This document shows, in pieces, positions 18,301 through 26,341 of a DNA stretch of 64,000 nucleotides. Location of the stretch: contig NZ_JAQNDO010000001.1 in NCBI RefSeq assembly GCF_028369105.1, positions 8,278,501 to 8,342,500 on the forward strand. Direction: 5' to 3'. A model generated the notes under the pieces. That model ran no database searches and was not told where the DNA came from. It saw only the letters and a program-made list of their open reading frames with translations. The position numbers and the translations under genes are program-made. The first letter of the stretch is position 1. Each line of letters opens with the position of its first letter. This DNA is from Polyangium mundeleinium (GTDB lineage: Bacteria; Myxococcota_A; Polyangia; Polyangiales; Polyangiaceae).

Positions 18301-18629
18301 GCCTCCGTCTCTCCCGTGTCGAAGATCTGCACGATGTGCGCGCTCTCGATCGCCGACACCGCGCGCGCCTCGCGGTGGAAACGCGCCCGCACCGATGCAT
18401 CCGCGCCTGCCGGCGTACGGAGGAACTTGAGGGCGACGCGCTTGCCGATCGCGACGTTCTGCGCCTCGTAGACGCTCCCCATCCCGCCGCGCCCGATCAG
18501 GCGCAGGACCCTGTACTTCCCGGCGGCAAGCGTGCCGATTCGAGGGTCCGTCCCGCTGCTCTCCGCGCCCGTCACACGTAGGCCCGTCCCTGCGCGGCTC
18601 CGTGCCGCCACTCTGTATCGGGCCACCAT
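15345..18629 (-). CDS. Ser/Thr kinase with FHA-like and degenerate GGDEF-like regions
   Basis: 1094 aa from the first ATG; a GTG at 18575 (18 codons later, just before the kinase) is an alternative start. Residues about 38-330 are a full Hanks kinase: GRGGMGSV, VALKFL, HRDLKPQN, DFGLSK, GTPFYMSPEQ. A Pro-rich spacer leads to a beta-rich segment (about 385-510, LRLGRVERVGDE, WWLRRRTECSV) that looks FHA-like. Near residue 523 the segment DATTGLLGRAGLEQEIASFL matches the opening of diguanylate cyclase domains, but no GG(D/E)EF is present. The C-terminal 350 residues are conserved-looking helix (NSFAHGHYNEARA) with no recognised family. No transmembrane helix. First gene of the unit. Confidence 0.87.
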   Translation of the reverse strand: MVARYRVAARSRAGTGLRVTGAESSGTDPRIGTLAAGKYRVLRLIGRGGMGSVYEAQNVAIGKRVALKFLRTPAGADASVRARFHREARAVSAIESAHIVQIFDTGETEAGEPFLVMELLQGEDLATRLRRLGRMNVPQAAAIAAQALRGLRRAHAAGVVHRDLKPQNVFLVDADDGKTHVKIVDFGLSKVLGSEAELVAASSLSAQDPLTRVGTPVGTPFYMSPEQIEALDDIDPRTDIWSMGAILYEALAGAPPFSEPTFARLVIAICHRDPPDLGTLVPGLPEALHRVVRRAMTRDRGERFSAAEEFLTALLEAVPDLERSQGAGSMRVEPAPARPSLPTLDADTPMNMRPGPTAPGDVEAPREKSDSGAEAPGAELRTYTVGGATLWLSASPAFSLWRGEVNAPDRLRVETRDGGLFELRLSPVGVLRLGRVERVGDERNELVYPDVASRLAVTLRHDGVRWWLRRRTECSVPVQVGAHSLARGEEAALVHGTFVQVGGMRATMVDRRYVTPTVPAGTVDATTGLLGRAGLEQEIASFLQRKRSGALLLVKAQPSAVRAGGAEYPAGALAAVAIHRASSSVAVGLVEETAVVLVAGEAAEVAEKGRAWAASARTAVDGRSFACGYWTLSGDGSDAGRELELALHAMSAFSETSGQAVAALRSSVPGARVSSVQEVLGASIDTKRTTLLFAIEEQKALEAVGPHVVAALEKELAAVAATHAGQAAFVAPMAPGVVAACVTRKVDAVALGSAVQCDWHARPPILDGKVELPRTLSWEVLHGDVQTRAQELARECADPHGVLSALSGGLPYPISGRVHAAIAASSAIERVKMLFDVLEGTWRFIATVLLSAYFARRPAEGGSEVAPGFDAMVELYKRHGSRDGFALGTWREIARAAAKGFEGRDDPIGALVRDVLGVRLSQNQTFETLSNLMQVERNSFAHGHYNEARAAADLPEFEQMTRTLLRALRPLCAWTLVTVEKTEPDLYGDLQTVEFIDHTGPFNTGTRRRLGLNSPMRLANVTYLARWREGLVLPLEPFLRRVAHEDKFDVYWMEHLPRAGTCVMSSVVGGPSIKVPGDVRRLPPLLRIVMERSS

Positions 18630-18908
18630 CGCCCGGAGAGGTCAACGGTCATTCACCATCGCCCGCGATCGGGCCGACGATCTCCCGGGATCTGCGGGGC
18701 GCCCGTGAAGCTTTCCGGTACCTCTCCGTCTGACGCCAGCGCTCGCCGGGGGGCGGAAAGTGCCTTGGGTGCGCGAGCGTTCGTGGGGCGCCGAACGAGA
18801 CACCGCTTCCCGGCATCTCCCTTGCGGATCCGGGCGTCGGGTCCGGTATTCTCGCGGTCAAGGCGGCGAGAAGGGAACGCGCACGCCGCACACGCTGTCA
18901 GGAGCCGT

Positions 18909-19220
18909 ATGGGAGACACGCACAAGGATTTGGTCTTCTCGATCCCCCTGCCTGGAGGTCGTGTCGCGCGGGTGCCGATCGACGTGCTCGAGCAATACGT
19001 CGACCCGACCGCCCGGCTCGCGCACGGCGCCGAGTCCGAGGAAGAAGACGTGACCGCGCACTCGATGTCGGTCGACCCCACGACCGGCGCCAGCGTCTGG
19101 CACACCGACTGGGAGCTCGGGCAATGCGATTACAAGGACGAGAACGGCTATCCGCAGTCCGCCTACGCATGGCACCGCCACCCGCTCGGCAACGAGTACA
19201 CCGAAATCTACCAGAAGTGA
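18909..19220 (+). CDS. small hypothetical protein
   Basis: 103 aa starting MGDTHKDLVFSIPLPGGRV, chosen because AGGAG lies 5 nt before this ATG; the frame is open further upstream but shows no coding character. Two parts are visible: a short regular N-terminal segment (VPIDVLEQYVDPTARLAHG) and an aromatic C-terminal part (WHTDWELGQCDY, YAWHRHPLGNEY). No signal, TM segment or known domain. It is translationally coupled to the next gene (GTGA overlap) and begins a run of plus-strand genes for exported and signalling proteins. The 279 bases before it separate it from the divergent kinase gene; I see no clear promoter there. Confidence 0.72.
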   Translation: MGDTHKDLVFSIPLPGGRVARVPIDVLEQYVDPTARLAHGAESEEEDVTAHSMSVDPTTGASVWHTDWELGQCDYKDENGYPQSAYAWHRHPLGNEYTEIYQK

Positions 19221-20482
19221 GCTCGACCCCTCGCTCCCCCGAGCCTCGCCGGCCAGGGCGCCTGCTGCGCGTGGCGCTCGGCGCTTCCTTCCTCGTCCCG
19301 CTCGTATTTCCTGCCTGCCTCACGCCGGGGTATCCGCTGGCCCCGAGCGGGCAGGTCGACATCCGCGTCCACGTCGCGGGCTCCCTCTTCGCGGCGGACA
19401 CGCTCGACGAAGCCGGAAAGCCCGTCCTGCCTCGCCAGCAGCCCTTCGAGACCGGCGTCACCTTGTTCCTCGCGGAGGGCGGCGCGCCGGCGTACGGCGG
19501 GTTCGTCACGGTACGCGTCGACCCGCCCGAGGCCCTCGTCCTCGGTCCCTACCCGAAGGAGTCCGACCCCACGTGCCAGGAGATCGAGGGCGCGTTCCGA
19601 TGCACTGCGTCGAGCGAAGGGTACGCGCGCTTCGTCGTCTCCTCGCAGAGCGACTGGTCCGGGAGCGCGACGCTCATCGTGAACTGGGCCGAACAGATGA
19701 AGGAAAAGGACATCCAGATCCTGCCGGCCGGCCTGCCCGACTCCGCCACGAACTTCACGATGCTCGTCGCAGGCCTCGACGAGTCGCTCGACGGCGCGCG
19801 CGTCCTGCCGACCTTCCTCGCGCTCAAGTGCACCGTGGGCCCGCTGCCCGATGATTTGGGCTCCAAGTGGCGGCCCGGCGCCATCCGCTCTCGCGAGGCG
19901 TTCGTCCGCGCCACGCCGCCCTCGAACGCGCCCGGCGTCGTGGAAAACGCGCCCGTCATCGTCGAGTCCCTCTTCAGCGAGGCCGCCCTCTCCGCCACGT
20001 CCGATTGCGCCGAACGCAAGACGCGCCTGCGGGTCCTGCTCGGCTCGACGGGCGAGAGCGAGCGCTTCTTCCTCTGCTTCAGCGACATCGGCGGCGAGGC
20101 CGACTTCGCGGTCACCTCGGGCCAGAAGCAGCTCGATCCCGGCCCGTCGGTCCTCGTCGATCCGGAGCCGCGCCTGCTCCGCGTCCGCGCGCTGCAGAGC
20201 GTCGTCGGCACCGGCGCCGGCGGCGAGGTCGATCTCTTCGAGGTCAGCGCCTTCGACGTGAACCGCGTCCGCATCGTCATGCCCGTCGATCTCCGCATCG
20301 AGGGCAACGAGTACCTCTCCATCGGCCAGGCCAGCGTGACGCTCGACAAGGAGCCGAACCCCGCGACCGTCATCTCCGCCACGCCCAACTACCCCGGCAC
20401 GGCCCGCCTCCACGTCACGCCGCGGCTCCTCTCGAGCCCCGACTGCGCCTCCGATCCGATCAGCGTCGTCGAAGCGCCCTGA
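19217..20482 (+). CDS. exported beta-rich protein, probable lipoprotein
   Basis: 421 aa from GTG 19217, whose last two bases are in the previous stop. The N-terminus has a signal-like hydrophobic run, LLRVALGASFLVPLVFPAC, with a possible (non-canonical FPAC) lipobox cysteine. The mature part is mostly beta-strand, with Ig/Big-like patterns: VDIRVHVAGSLFAAD, YARFVVSSQSDWSGSATLIV and YPGTARLHVTP at the end. Paired cysteines (CQEIEGAFRC, CAERKT...FFLC, SPDC) suggest disulfides. Function unknown. It sits 25 nt before another exported protein gene and may be its surface partner. Confidence 0.75.
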   Translation: MSSTPRSPEPRRPGRLLRVALGASFLVPLVFPACLTPGYPLAPSGQVDIRVHVAGSLFAADTLDEAGKPVLPRQQPFETGVTLFLAEGGAPAYGGFVTVRVDPPEALVLGPYPKESDPTCQEIEGAFRCTASSEGYARFVVSSQSDWSGSATLIVNWAEQMKEKDIQILPAGLPDSATNFTMLVAGLDESLDGARVLPTFLALKCTVGPLPDDLGSKWRPGAIRSREAFVRATPPSNAPGVVENAPVIVESLFSEAALSATSDCAERKTRLRVLLGSTGESERFFLCFSDIGGEADFAVTSGQKQLDPGPSVLVDPEPRLLRVRALQSVVGTGAGGEVDLFEVSAFDVNRVRIVMPVDLRIEGNEYLSIGQASVTLDKEPNPATVISATPNYPGTARLHVTPRLLSSPDCASDPISVVEAP

Positions 20483-20507
20483 CCCTCGCACCGCCTCCAC
20501 CCGAGCG

Positions 20508-22850
20508 ATGACCCCCATGCGACAAGCCCCCCTCGCCGCCTCTCGCGTCCCCGACGAAAGCGCCTCGCGTGCCCGCCCTTCCCGCGCGTCGCTGCTCCGT
20601 TTCCTCGCGCTCTTCGGCGTCGCAGCATCGCTCTCGCTCGCGGGCCCCGTCGCCGCGCAGAGCGAGGACGACGACACGGGCGGCGGCGACGACGGCTCCG
20701 ACGCGCCCGAGCCCACGACGACGCGCGTCAACACGCCCACGGGCTCGGCGCCGATGCCCGCGGATTTCAGCGGCAGCTTGCAGATCGTGCGGGGCCCGGC
20801 GACCGCGAACGGCGGCGCCACGCCGGGGACGGCGCCCGAGATCTTCCCCGAGGCGAGCCGCGTCTTCATGAGCGTCCGCGACACCGACCCCGTCCCGATC
20901 GAGACGGCGCGCCGCGGCGGCGCGTGGCTCTGCTCCACGGGGCAGTGCTCAACGACGCTCGGCGACGCCGGCCAGAGCCGCATCGGCGACGACATGCTCC
21001 GCTCGATCAAGCTCCAAACGCCCACGCTCCCCTTGCCGCTCACGATCTGGGGACGCCTCGACGAACAGGGCCGGCGCACGCTCGACTTCGACCCCGTCCT
21101 CCTCGGCCGCAGGGACTACCGCCACGTCTGCGCCTATCCGCCCGTCGCGCCGAACGACAAACCCGGGCCGCGCAAGGTCGAAAAGGCCCCGCTTTGCCGC
21201 GACGACGTCCCGGTCCCGCCCCTGCCCGACTCGGCCGAGGTCCTGCTCGGCATGCAGTGGCCCAAGCAGTCCGAGATGGCCGACTTCCGCTACCTCGCCA
21301 TCGTCGATAGCTGCGGCAACGCCCGCGTCCAGCCCTTCCAGCGCACCTTCACCGTGCCCGTCTTCGAGGTCGCCTCCGGCGGCTGCGGCAAGGCCGACGG
21401 CAAGGTTCTTCGCATCTTCCCGAGCGGCGGCTGGCTCCGCGTCACCGCGTTCAACCTCGACAACACCGCCGCCGGCACCGTCGTCAACGCCACCTACCGC
21501 GTCTCGGTCCCGCCGCTGGAGAACCTCGTCGAGTCGAACCCGGCGCGCATGCTCTTCCCCGATCCGCAGCTCGAGGACCTCAAGGTCGACTGCGGCCCCG
21601 CCATGCGCAGGTCCTCCGGCCTGCCGTCCGCGCCGCCCTCGAGTCCCTCCGCGCCCCCGCCCGGCGTGATGCCCAAACGGGCCGCCGCCGCGCCTCTGCC
21701 CGACGCCGCGCCGAAAGCTGCGCCGAAGGACGACGCGCCGGAGGACGCCACGCCTCGCGCGCCGGAAGCTGCCGATCTCGCGCCGCGCGCGGCCCCGCAG
21801 CCCGGGGACAAACCCGCTGTCACGGCCTCCGCGAAAAAGCCTGCGCCGAAGGCATCCCCCGTCGCGCCCAAGCCCTCGCCGATGGGGCCGCCGCGGCCGT
21901 CGCTCCCGATGAAGGCCACGGCGCCCGCGGGCCCCGGGCCGCAGCCGCTCGCGCACATGTCGCTCGTCATCGCGCCCGAGCCGCTCCGGCAAGGGGTTTG
22001 TCGCGTCCGCCTCTCCGGCTCGACCAAGGGCCGCCTCGTCGCCCCGCTCGCGCTCTACGTCTCGCTCACGCGCACCGATCGCACCTCGAACGGCGTGCCG
22101 ATCGAGCTCTTGAACGATCACAAGTGGATCGTCACGCCCAACACGGCCGAGTTCCAGCTCCCGCCCCTCGCGGAGAACTTCGACGGCGACTCGCGCCTCC
22201 GGCTCGCGGTCTACAGCGATCCTTTGAACACCGACGGAAAGGTCGTCCTCGTCTCCGACGCCACGCGCGTCGCGGCCTCCTTGCGCTCGGGCGGCGAGGC
22301 CACCCCCGAGGCCGCGCGCAGGCTCATCGGCTCGGCCACCATCCACTCCGTCCCGCTCTGCGGCGAGTCGAACTTCGAGACCCTCGAAGCCGCCGGGAGC
22401 TGCCTCCGCGCCTACCTCACGATCCCGGCCATGCTGGCCACGCTCCAGATCACGCGCGCGCCCTGGCTGGAACGACCCCTCGTCACGCGCAGCGTCCTCA
22501 GCGCCGTCGGCGTCGCCCTCGCCGTCGACAGCTATGACCCCGTCCGGCGCCGCGCCTTCCCCATCGCCGGCCAGCTCGGCGGCTCCATCCAGCAGCTCGG
22601 CGACGGCCGCGTGGGCCTGCTCGGCTACCTCGGCGTCGCCCCCACCATCCCCGTCCTCGGCGACGGAGGCAACACCACCTCGTTTGGCTTCCTCGCCGGC
22701 CTCGGCCTCTCCTACATCACGAACGAGAGCGGCCCCGACGAAGGCCTCAAGCCCGCGGCTTTCCTCTCCGTCGTCGTTCAGGTCGGACAGGCCACACCCC
22801 AGGTTTCGGGCTCCAGCCGGGCTGTGTTCGGCACTTACCAGGGGGAGTGA
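20508..22850 (+). CDS. large exported protein with Pro/Ala linker and C-terminal barrel-like region
   Basis: 780 aa (a second Met at codon 4 is an equally good start). A signal peptide LRFLALFGVAASLSLAGPVAAQ is followed by an acidic Asp/Gly stretch. Residues about 60-360 are a compact region with several cysteines (WLCSTGQC, VDSCGNA, SGGCGKADG). Residues about 370-480 form a low-complexity Pro/Ala/Lys linker. The C-terminal third has strand patterns (RLRLAVYSD, GRVGLLGYLGVAPTIPV, FGFLAGLGLSYIT) compatible with a small membrane beta-barrel. The long Pro/Ala linker could span the periplasm. No enzyme motif recognised. It precedes a membrane-anchored kinase gene by 63 nt. Confidence 0.75.
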   Translation: MTPMRQAPLAASRVPDESASRARPSRASLLRFLALFGVAASLSLAGPVAAQSEDDDTGGGDDGSDAPEPTTTRVNTPTGSAPMPADFSGSLQIVRGPATANGGATPGTAPEIFPEASRVFMSVRDTDPVPIETARRGGAWLCSTGQCSTTLGDAGQSRIGDDMLRSIKLQTPTLPLPLTIWGRLDEQGRRTLDFDPVLLGRRDYRHVCAYPPVAPNDKPGPRKVEKAPLCRDDVPVPPLPDSAEVLLGMQWPKQSEMADFRYLAIVDSCGNARVQPFQRTFTVPVFEVASGGCGKADGKVLRIFPSGGWLRVTAFNLDNTAAGTVVNATYRVSVPPLENLVESNPARMLFPDPQLEDLKVDCGPAMRRSSGLPSAPPSSPSAPPPGVMPKRAAAAPLPDAAPKAAPKDDAPEDATPRAPEAADLAPRAAPQPGDKPAVTASAKKPAPKASPVAPKPSPMGPPRPSLPMKATAPAGPGPQPLAHMSLVIAPEPLRQGVCRVRLSGSTKGRLVAPLALYVSLTRTDRTSNGVPIELLNDHKWIVTPNTAEFQLPPLAENFDGDSRLRLAVYSDPLNTDGKVVLVSDATRVAASLRSGGEATPEAARRLIGSATIHSVPLCGESNFETLEAAGSCLRAYLTIPAMLATLQITRAPWLERPLVTRSVLSAVGVALAVDSYDPVRRRAFPIAGQLGGSIQQLGDGRVGLLGYLGVAPTIPVLGDGGNTTSFGFLAGLGLSYITNESGPDEGLKPAAFLSVVVQVGQATPQVSGSSRAVFGTYQGE

Positions 22851-22913
22851 TAAGCTCGTGGACCAGGGCCGCCGCCCCTCCCCGTACCCCGACCCCAGCT
22901 TCGCCAGCACCAC

Positions 22914-24182
22914 GTGAACGAAGGAGACCTCGTCGCCGGACGGTACCGACTCCTCCGCCCCATCGGACGGGGCGCGATGGGCACCGTATGGGCCGGCCGG
23001 CACGAGCTGCTCGGGCGTGACTTCGCCCTCAAGTTCGCGAGCCTGCCGCTCCGCGCAGGCCCCGAGACGCGCGCGCGGTTCCTCCGCGAAGCGCAGGCCA
23101 TCGGCCGCCTCCGCCATCCCAACGTCGTCGACGTCGCGGACTTCGGCGAGGTCGCACCGGGCGGCGGCCTCTACCTCGCGATGGAGCTGCTCGAAGGCCA
23201 GTCGCTCGCCGCGCGCATCGAAGAGCAAGGCGCGCTCCGCCCCGCCGAGGCCGTCGCGGTCGCGGCCGAGATCGCGCGTGGGCTCGCCGCCGCGCACACC
23301 GCCGGCATTGTGCATCGCGACATCAAGCCCGAGAACATTTTCCTCGCCCGTGGGATGCGCGGCGGTTTGGTCCCCAAGCTCCTCGACTTCGGCATCAGCA
23401 AGCAGCAGCAAGCCGACGAGACCCCCTCCACGCTGAACGGCGTGCCCTTCGGCACCCCCGCGTACATGAGCCCCGAGCAGGCCCTCGGCGAGCTCGACGT
23501 CGATCACCGCTCCGACGTGTGGTCGCTCGGCGTCGTGCTGCACGAGATGATCGCCGGGAAGCACCCGTTCGTCGCGCCGAACTACCAGGCGCTCATGACG
23601 AAGATCGCCGAGTCGCCCGCCGCGCCGCTCGACACGTCGGTGCCCCAGGTCGTGCGCGGCATCGTGACGAAGTGCCTCCAGAAAAACCCCGCCGATCGGT
23701 ACGCCGACGCCGACGCCCTCGCGACGGCGCTCGAAGACGCGCTCGGCAGGCTCGGTCCTTCGGGGGACGTCGCGATCGAGCGCCCGCGCGCCTTGCCTTC
23801 GTTGCGCCCGCCCGCGAGCGCCGACACCACACACGCCTCTCCCTCGAAGCGTGGCCCCGCGCTCGTCGCTGCCGTCATTGCGGCGGCCCTGCTCGCGGGT
23901 CTCGCCGCGGTCGGGCTCGGCGGAAGACGCGACGACGCCGAGCCCCCTGCGCCTTCACCTCCTCCGAGCGCGCCGAAGGCCGAGGCCCTCCCCACGCCGC
24001 AACAAACCGCGCTCCCGACCGCGGCTCCAAGCGCTGCGCCCACGACCACGACGACGCACGCGCCCGGGACGCCGCGCACCGCCAACACCGTGACGCACAC
24101 GCCTTCGGGATCGACCTCGGGAAAGGCCTCGGGTCCTGCGGGGAAACGCCCCACGACGAACGTCAACGACCCGGGTTTCTGA
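22914..24182 (+). CDS. membrane-anchored Ser/Thr protein kinase (PknB-like)
   Basis: 422 aa from a GTG start. Kinase domain residues about 10-275 with all motifs: IGRGAMGTVWAG, FALKF lysine, HRDIKPENIF, DFGISK and GTPAYMSPEQ, ending NPADRYADADAL. A Pro/Ser spacer then leads to one transmembrane helix (ALVAAVIAAALLAGLAAVGL, about 315-335) and a Pro/Ala/Thr-rich extracytoplasmic tail with no domain. It should phosphorylate cytoplasmic proteins in response to an envelope cue. It lies between the exported-protein pair and a TPR/lipoprotein pair, all on the plus strand, so these may be one signalling and surface module. Confidence 0.93.
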   Translation: MNEGDLVAGRYRLLRPIGRGAMGTVWAGRHELLGRDFALKFASLPLRAGPETRARFLREAQAIGRLRHPNVVDVADFGEVAPGGGLYLAMELLEGQSLAARIEEQGALRPAEAVAVAAEIARGLAAAHTAGIVHRDIKPENIFLARGMRGGLVPKLLDFGISKQQQADETPSTLNGVPFGTPAYMSPEQALGELDVDHRSDVWSLGVVLHEMIAGKHPFVAPNYQALMTKIAESPAAPLDTSVPQVVRGIVTKCLQKNPADRYADADALATALEDALGRLGPSGDVAIERPRALPSLRPPASADTTHASPSKRGPALVAAVIAAALLAGLAAVGLGGRRDDAEPPAPSPPPSAPKAEALPTPQQTALPTAAPSAAPTTTTTHAPGTPRTANTVTHTPSGSTSGKASGPAGKRPTTNVNDPGF

Positions 24183-24240
24183 GGCCCACGCGACCCCGAC
24201 CCGAGGCGAAGCGTGGTACCATCTTGGCCGAGGATCCGTT

Positions 24241-25194
24241 TTGCGTCGGTTTCACTCTCAGGCAGCCTGCGTGGGGATCGCCTTGCTCGCTGGCACCTCG
24301 TGGCCGACGGGTGTGTGGGCGGACGAAGCTCCCACGGCCGCGGAGCTGAAGGAGGCGCGCGAGCAGTTCACGCGGGGGCGGCAGCTCGAAGACGAGGGCA
24401 AATTCGCCGAGGCGCTCGTGCTGTTTCAGCGCGTGGGTCACGTGAAGATGACCCCGCAGGTGCGCTTCCACCTCGCGCTCTGCCTGGAGCACCTCGGCAA
24501 GCTGGCCGAGGCGCTGGAGACGTTCCGGATCGCCGCCCGTGAAGCGACCCCCAGCGCACCGAACGTCGTGACCGAAGCGAACCAGCACGTCGAAGCGCTC
24601 GAGAGGCGCGTGCCGACGCTGACGGTCGTGGTCGAGAACGCGAGCCCGGGGGACGAGATCTCGCTGGAGGGTCGGCGGCGCGTCACCGCGGGGTCCGCGC
24701 TTCGGATGGATCCGGGAGGGTACACCCTCACGTTGCGGCGGGACGGCGCGGTCGTGAGCGAGCAACGCGTCACGCTCGAAGAGGGCAAGAGCTTGCGGGT
24801 CGAGCTCTCGGCCACGGGGGGCGGGGGCGGCGGGCACGCGCCGGGCTCGATCCAGCGAACGCTCGGCTGGACTGCCGTCGGCGTCTCGGCGGCGTCGCTC
24901 GTGACCATGGGCGTGTTCATCGGCCTGCGCGCGGACCGGCTCGCGACGGTCGAGGCCGCCTGTCCGACGCACATCGGCTGTGATCCCGCGGTCGCGCCGA
25001 TCGCGAACGAGGGCGCGACCTACGCGACGCTCGTCAACGTGTTTGCCGGGCTCACGGGGGCGGCCGCCGTCGCGGGCGTCGCGCTCTTGCTCACAGCGCC
25101 GGCGCCTGCTGCGAGCGCGCCACGCGCGACCTTGCGTTTGACCCCTGTGTTCGCGCCGGGGGTCACCTTTGTATCGGTCGAAGGGAGGTTCTGA
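24241..25194 (+). CDS. TPR / PEGA-like exported protein with TM helices
   Basis: 317 aa from a TTG start; a signal peptide (CVGIALLAGTSWPTGVWA) follows. Residues about 35-115 contain two TPR-like helices (FTRGRQLEDEGKFAEALVLF, LALCLEHLGKLAEALETF). Residues about 120-200 form a PEGA-like beta segment (VENASPGDEISLEGRRRV, LRMDPGGYTLTL). Two hydrophobic helices (TAVGVSAASLVTMGVFIGL, LVNVFAGLTGAAAVAGVALL) surround a CPTHIGC loop. This layout recurs at 59429-60373 in this window. TTG starts are rare, so the exact start is uncertain. The stop overlaps the next start (TGATG). Confidence 0.8.
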   Translation: MRRFHSQAACVGIALLAGTSWPTGVWADEAPTAAELKEAREQFTRGRQLEDEGKFAEALVLFQRVGHVKMTPQVRFHLALCLEHLGKLAEALETFRIAAREATPSAPNVVTEANQHVEALERRVPTLTVVVENASPGDEISLEGRRRVTAGSALRMDPGGYTLTLRRDGAVVSEQRVTLEEGKSLRVELSATGGGGGGHAPGSIQRTLGWTAVGVSAASLVTMGVFIGLRADRLATVEAACPTHIGCDPAVAPIANEGATYATLVNVFAGLTGAAAVAGVALLLTAPAPAASAPRATLRLTPVFAPGVTFVSVEGRF

Positions 25195-25577
25195 TGCTGC
25201 GAACGAGCCACGAGCGCTCTCCGCTGGTGTTCTTCTGCTGTCTGCTCCTCGGCCTCTCTGCGTGCACGTTCCCGGCGATTGATTACGCCGAGCCGGACGA
25301 GAGCGGCGGGGAAGGCCCCGCGTGCCCCGCCACGCCCAAATGTGCGAGCGACGTCGAGACCTGCGCGAAGCAGGCCGCGGGGCAGCGCAACATGTGCGTG
25401 TCGCAGTGCGAAAAAAGCTGGCCGAACGGGAGCAGCTTCGACGGGGATTGCTCGGCGTGCGATTCCGCGCTCGACACCGCCATGAACAACTGCGTCGCGC
25501 AATGCGAGACCTGCAGCGCTGCCGGCGGCTGCACGAACGCGATCGACAGTTGCCGCGCGCTGCTCGGCTTCCCCTGA
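25194..25577 (+). CDS. small Cys-rich lipoprotein
   Basis: 127 aa with a lipoprotein signal (LVFFCCLLLGLSAC) and a mature part containing about 13 cysteines in short C-x(2-6)-C spacings (CSACDSALD, CVAQCETC, CTNAIDSCRALL). Such Cys spacing is common in small disulfide-rich surface proteins of myxobacteria, but no named family is recognised. Its ATG overlaps the TGA of the TPR gene, so the two are coupled and may act together at the surface. Confidence 0.75.
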   Translation: MLRTSHERSPLVFFCCLLLGLSACTFPAIDYAEPDESGGEGPACPATPKCASDVETCAKQAAGQRNMCVSQCEKSWPNGSSFDGDCSACDSALDTAMNNCVAQCETCSAAGGCTNAIDSCRALLGFP

Positions 25578-25871
25578 GGCGCGCCCCACGTCCGCCGGCC
25601 CGCCGCGTCCGTGACGACCGCGTCAACCACGTGTGACGGTCGTGTGTCAATCCCTTTCCGCGCGACAATGAGCGAATTCGGCTCGAACGTCACCGCGTCG
25701 GTCGCGGGAAATAGCCGTATGCACGGAATTATCCTGCAATGGATGGTTTGGCGGAGATGGTCTTTGCAATGACCACCGCTTGAATTGCGGGATTGATGAA
25801 ATAATCTCGAAAAAGAGAAAGCCCCGACGTGCACAGGCACATCGGGGCTCGTCGAACCACACGAAGACGCT
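25578..25871. other. intergenic region between convergent genes
   Basis: 294 bases with no supported gene. It is less GC-rich than its surroundings (for example tgaattgcgggattgatgaaataatctcg at 25770-25810). Apart from the hairpin at 25820-25849 I see no structured element, tRNA or small ORF with coding character. Confidence 0.6.
25820..25849 (-). terminator. Rho-independent terminator of the tonB-exb operon
   Basis: A 12-bp stem with one mismatch: AGCCCCGA (25820-25827) pairs with TCGGGGCT (25842-25849), GTGC with GCAC inside, loop ACAG. Read on the minus strand it is followed by TTTCTCTTTTT, the U-rich tail of an intrinsic terminator, 23 bases after the last exbD stop. Confidence 0.85.
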
Positions 25872-26321
25872 TTACTTCTTCTCTTCGTCTTCGGGGGGCG
25901 TGGTCATCATGCCGAGCACCTTCGCGCCGGCCTGCTTGGCCCCGTCCAACGCGGCGATGAGACGCGCGTAGTTCGCTTTGTCGTCGGCGATGAAGAAGAC
26001 GATCTTGTCGTCCTCCTTCCGCCGTTCGAGCTTCGACTTCAGCTTGTCGACGTATTCTTCGTTCGTGACCTTGTCGTAGTTGATCTTGAATTCACCCTCG
26101 GTCCCGATACGAACCACGAGCTGATCAGGCGGCACTTCCGTGACCGTCTCGACCTTCTCCGTCTCGGGCACGCGTACATCGAGATTCTTCTCGAGCAGCG
26201 GCGTGACGACCATGAAGATGATCAACATCACGAGCACGACGTCGATGAGGGGCGTGACGTTGATGTCCGAGTTCGGCGGATTGGCGGGCTTGATCGCCAC
26301 CCTTCTCGTCTTTCTGCTCAT
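25872..26321 (-). CDS. exbD: ExbD/TolR family biopolymer transport protein (second copy)
   Basis: 149 aa. One N-terminal transmembrane helix contains the essential Asp in NVTPLIDVVLVMLIIFMV, which conducts protons with ExbB. A periplasmic domain follows (LVVRIGTEGEFKINYDKV, VFFIADDKANYARLIAAL) with the usual ExbD/TolR beta-alpha pattern. The C-terminus is acidic and ends EEKK. It lies 20 nt after the first exbD; paired ExbD proteins are known in TonB operons of other groups. Last gene before a strong terminator. Confidence 0.95.
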   Translation of the reverse strand: MSRKTRRVAIKPANPPNSDINVTPLIDVVLVMLIIFMVVTPLLEKNLDVRVPETEKVETVTEVPPDQLVVRIGTEGEFKINYDKVTNEEYVDKLKSKLERRKEDDKIVFFIADDKANYARLIAALDGAKQAGAKVLGMMTTPPEDEEKK

Positions 26322-26341
26322 CTCGTTCGGCTCCGCTGGCT

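Noticed and set aside
20949-23834. A 961-codon antisense open frame
   Set aside because: It crosses two convincing plus-strand genes and has only low-complexity Arg/Gly/Ala composition.
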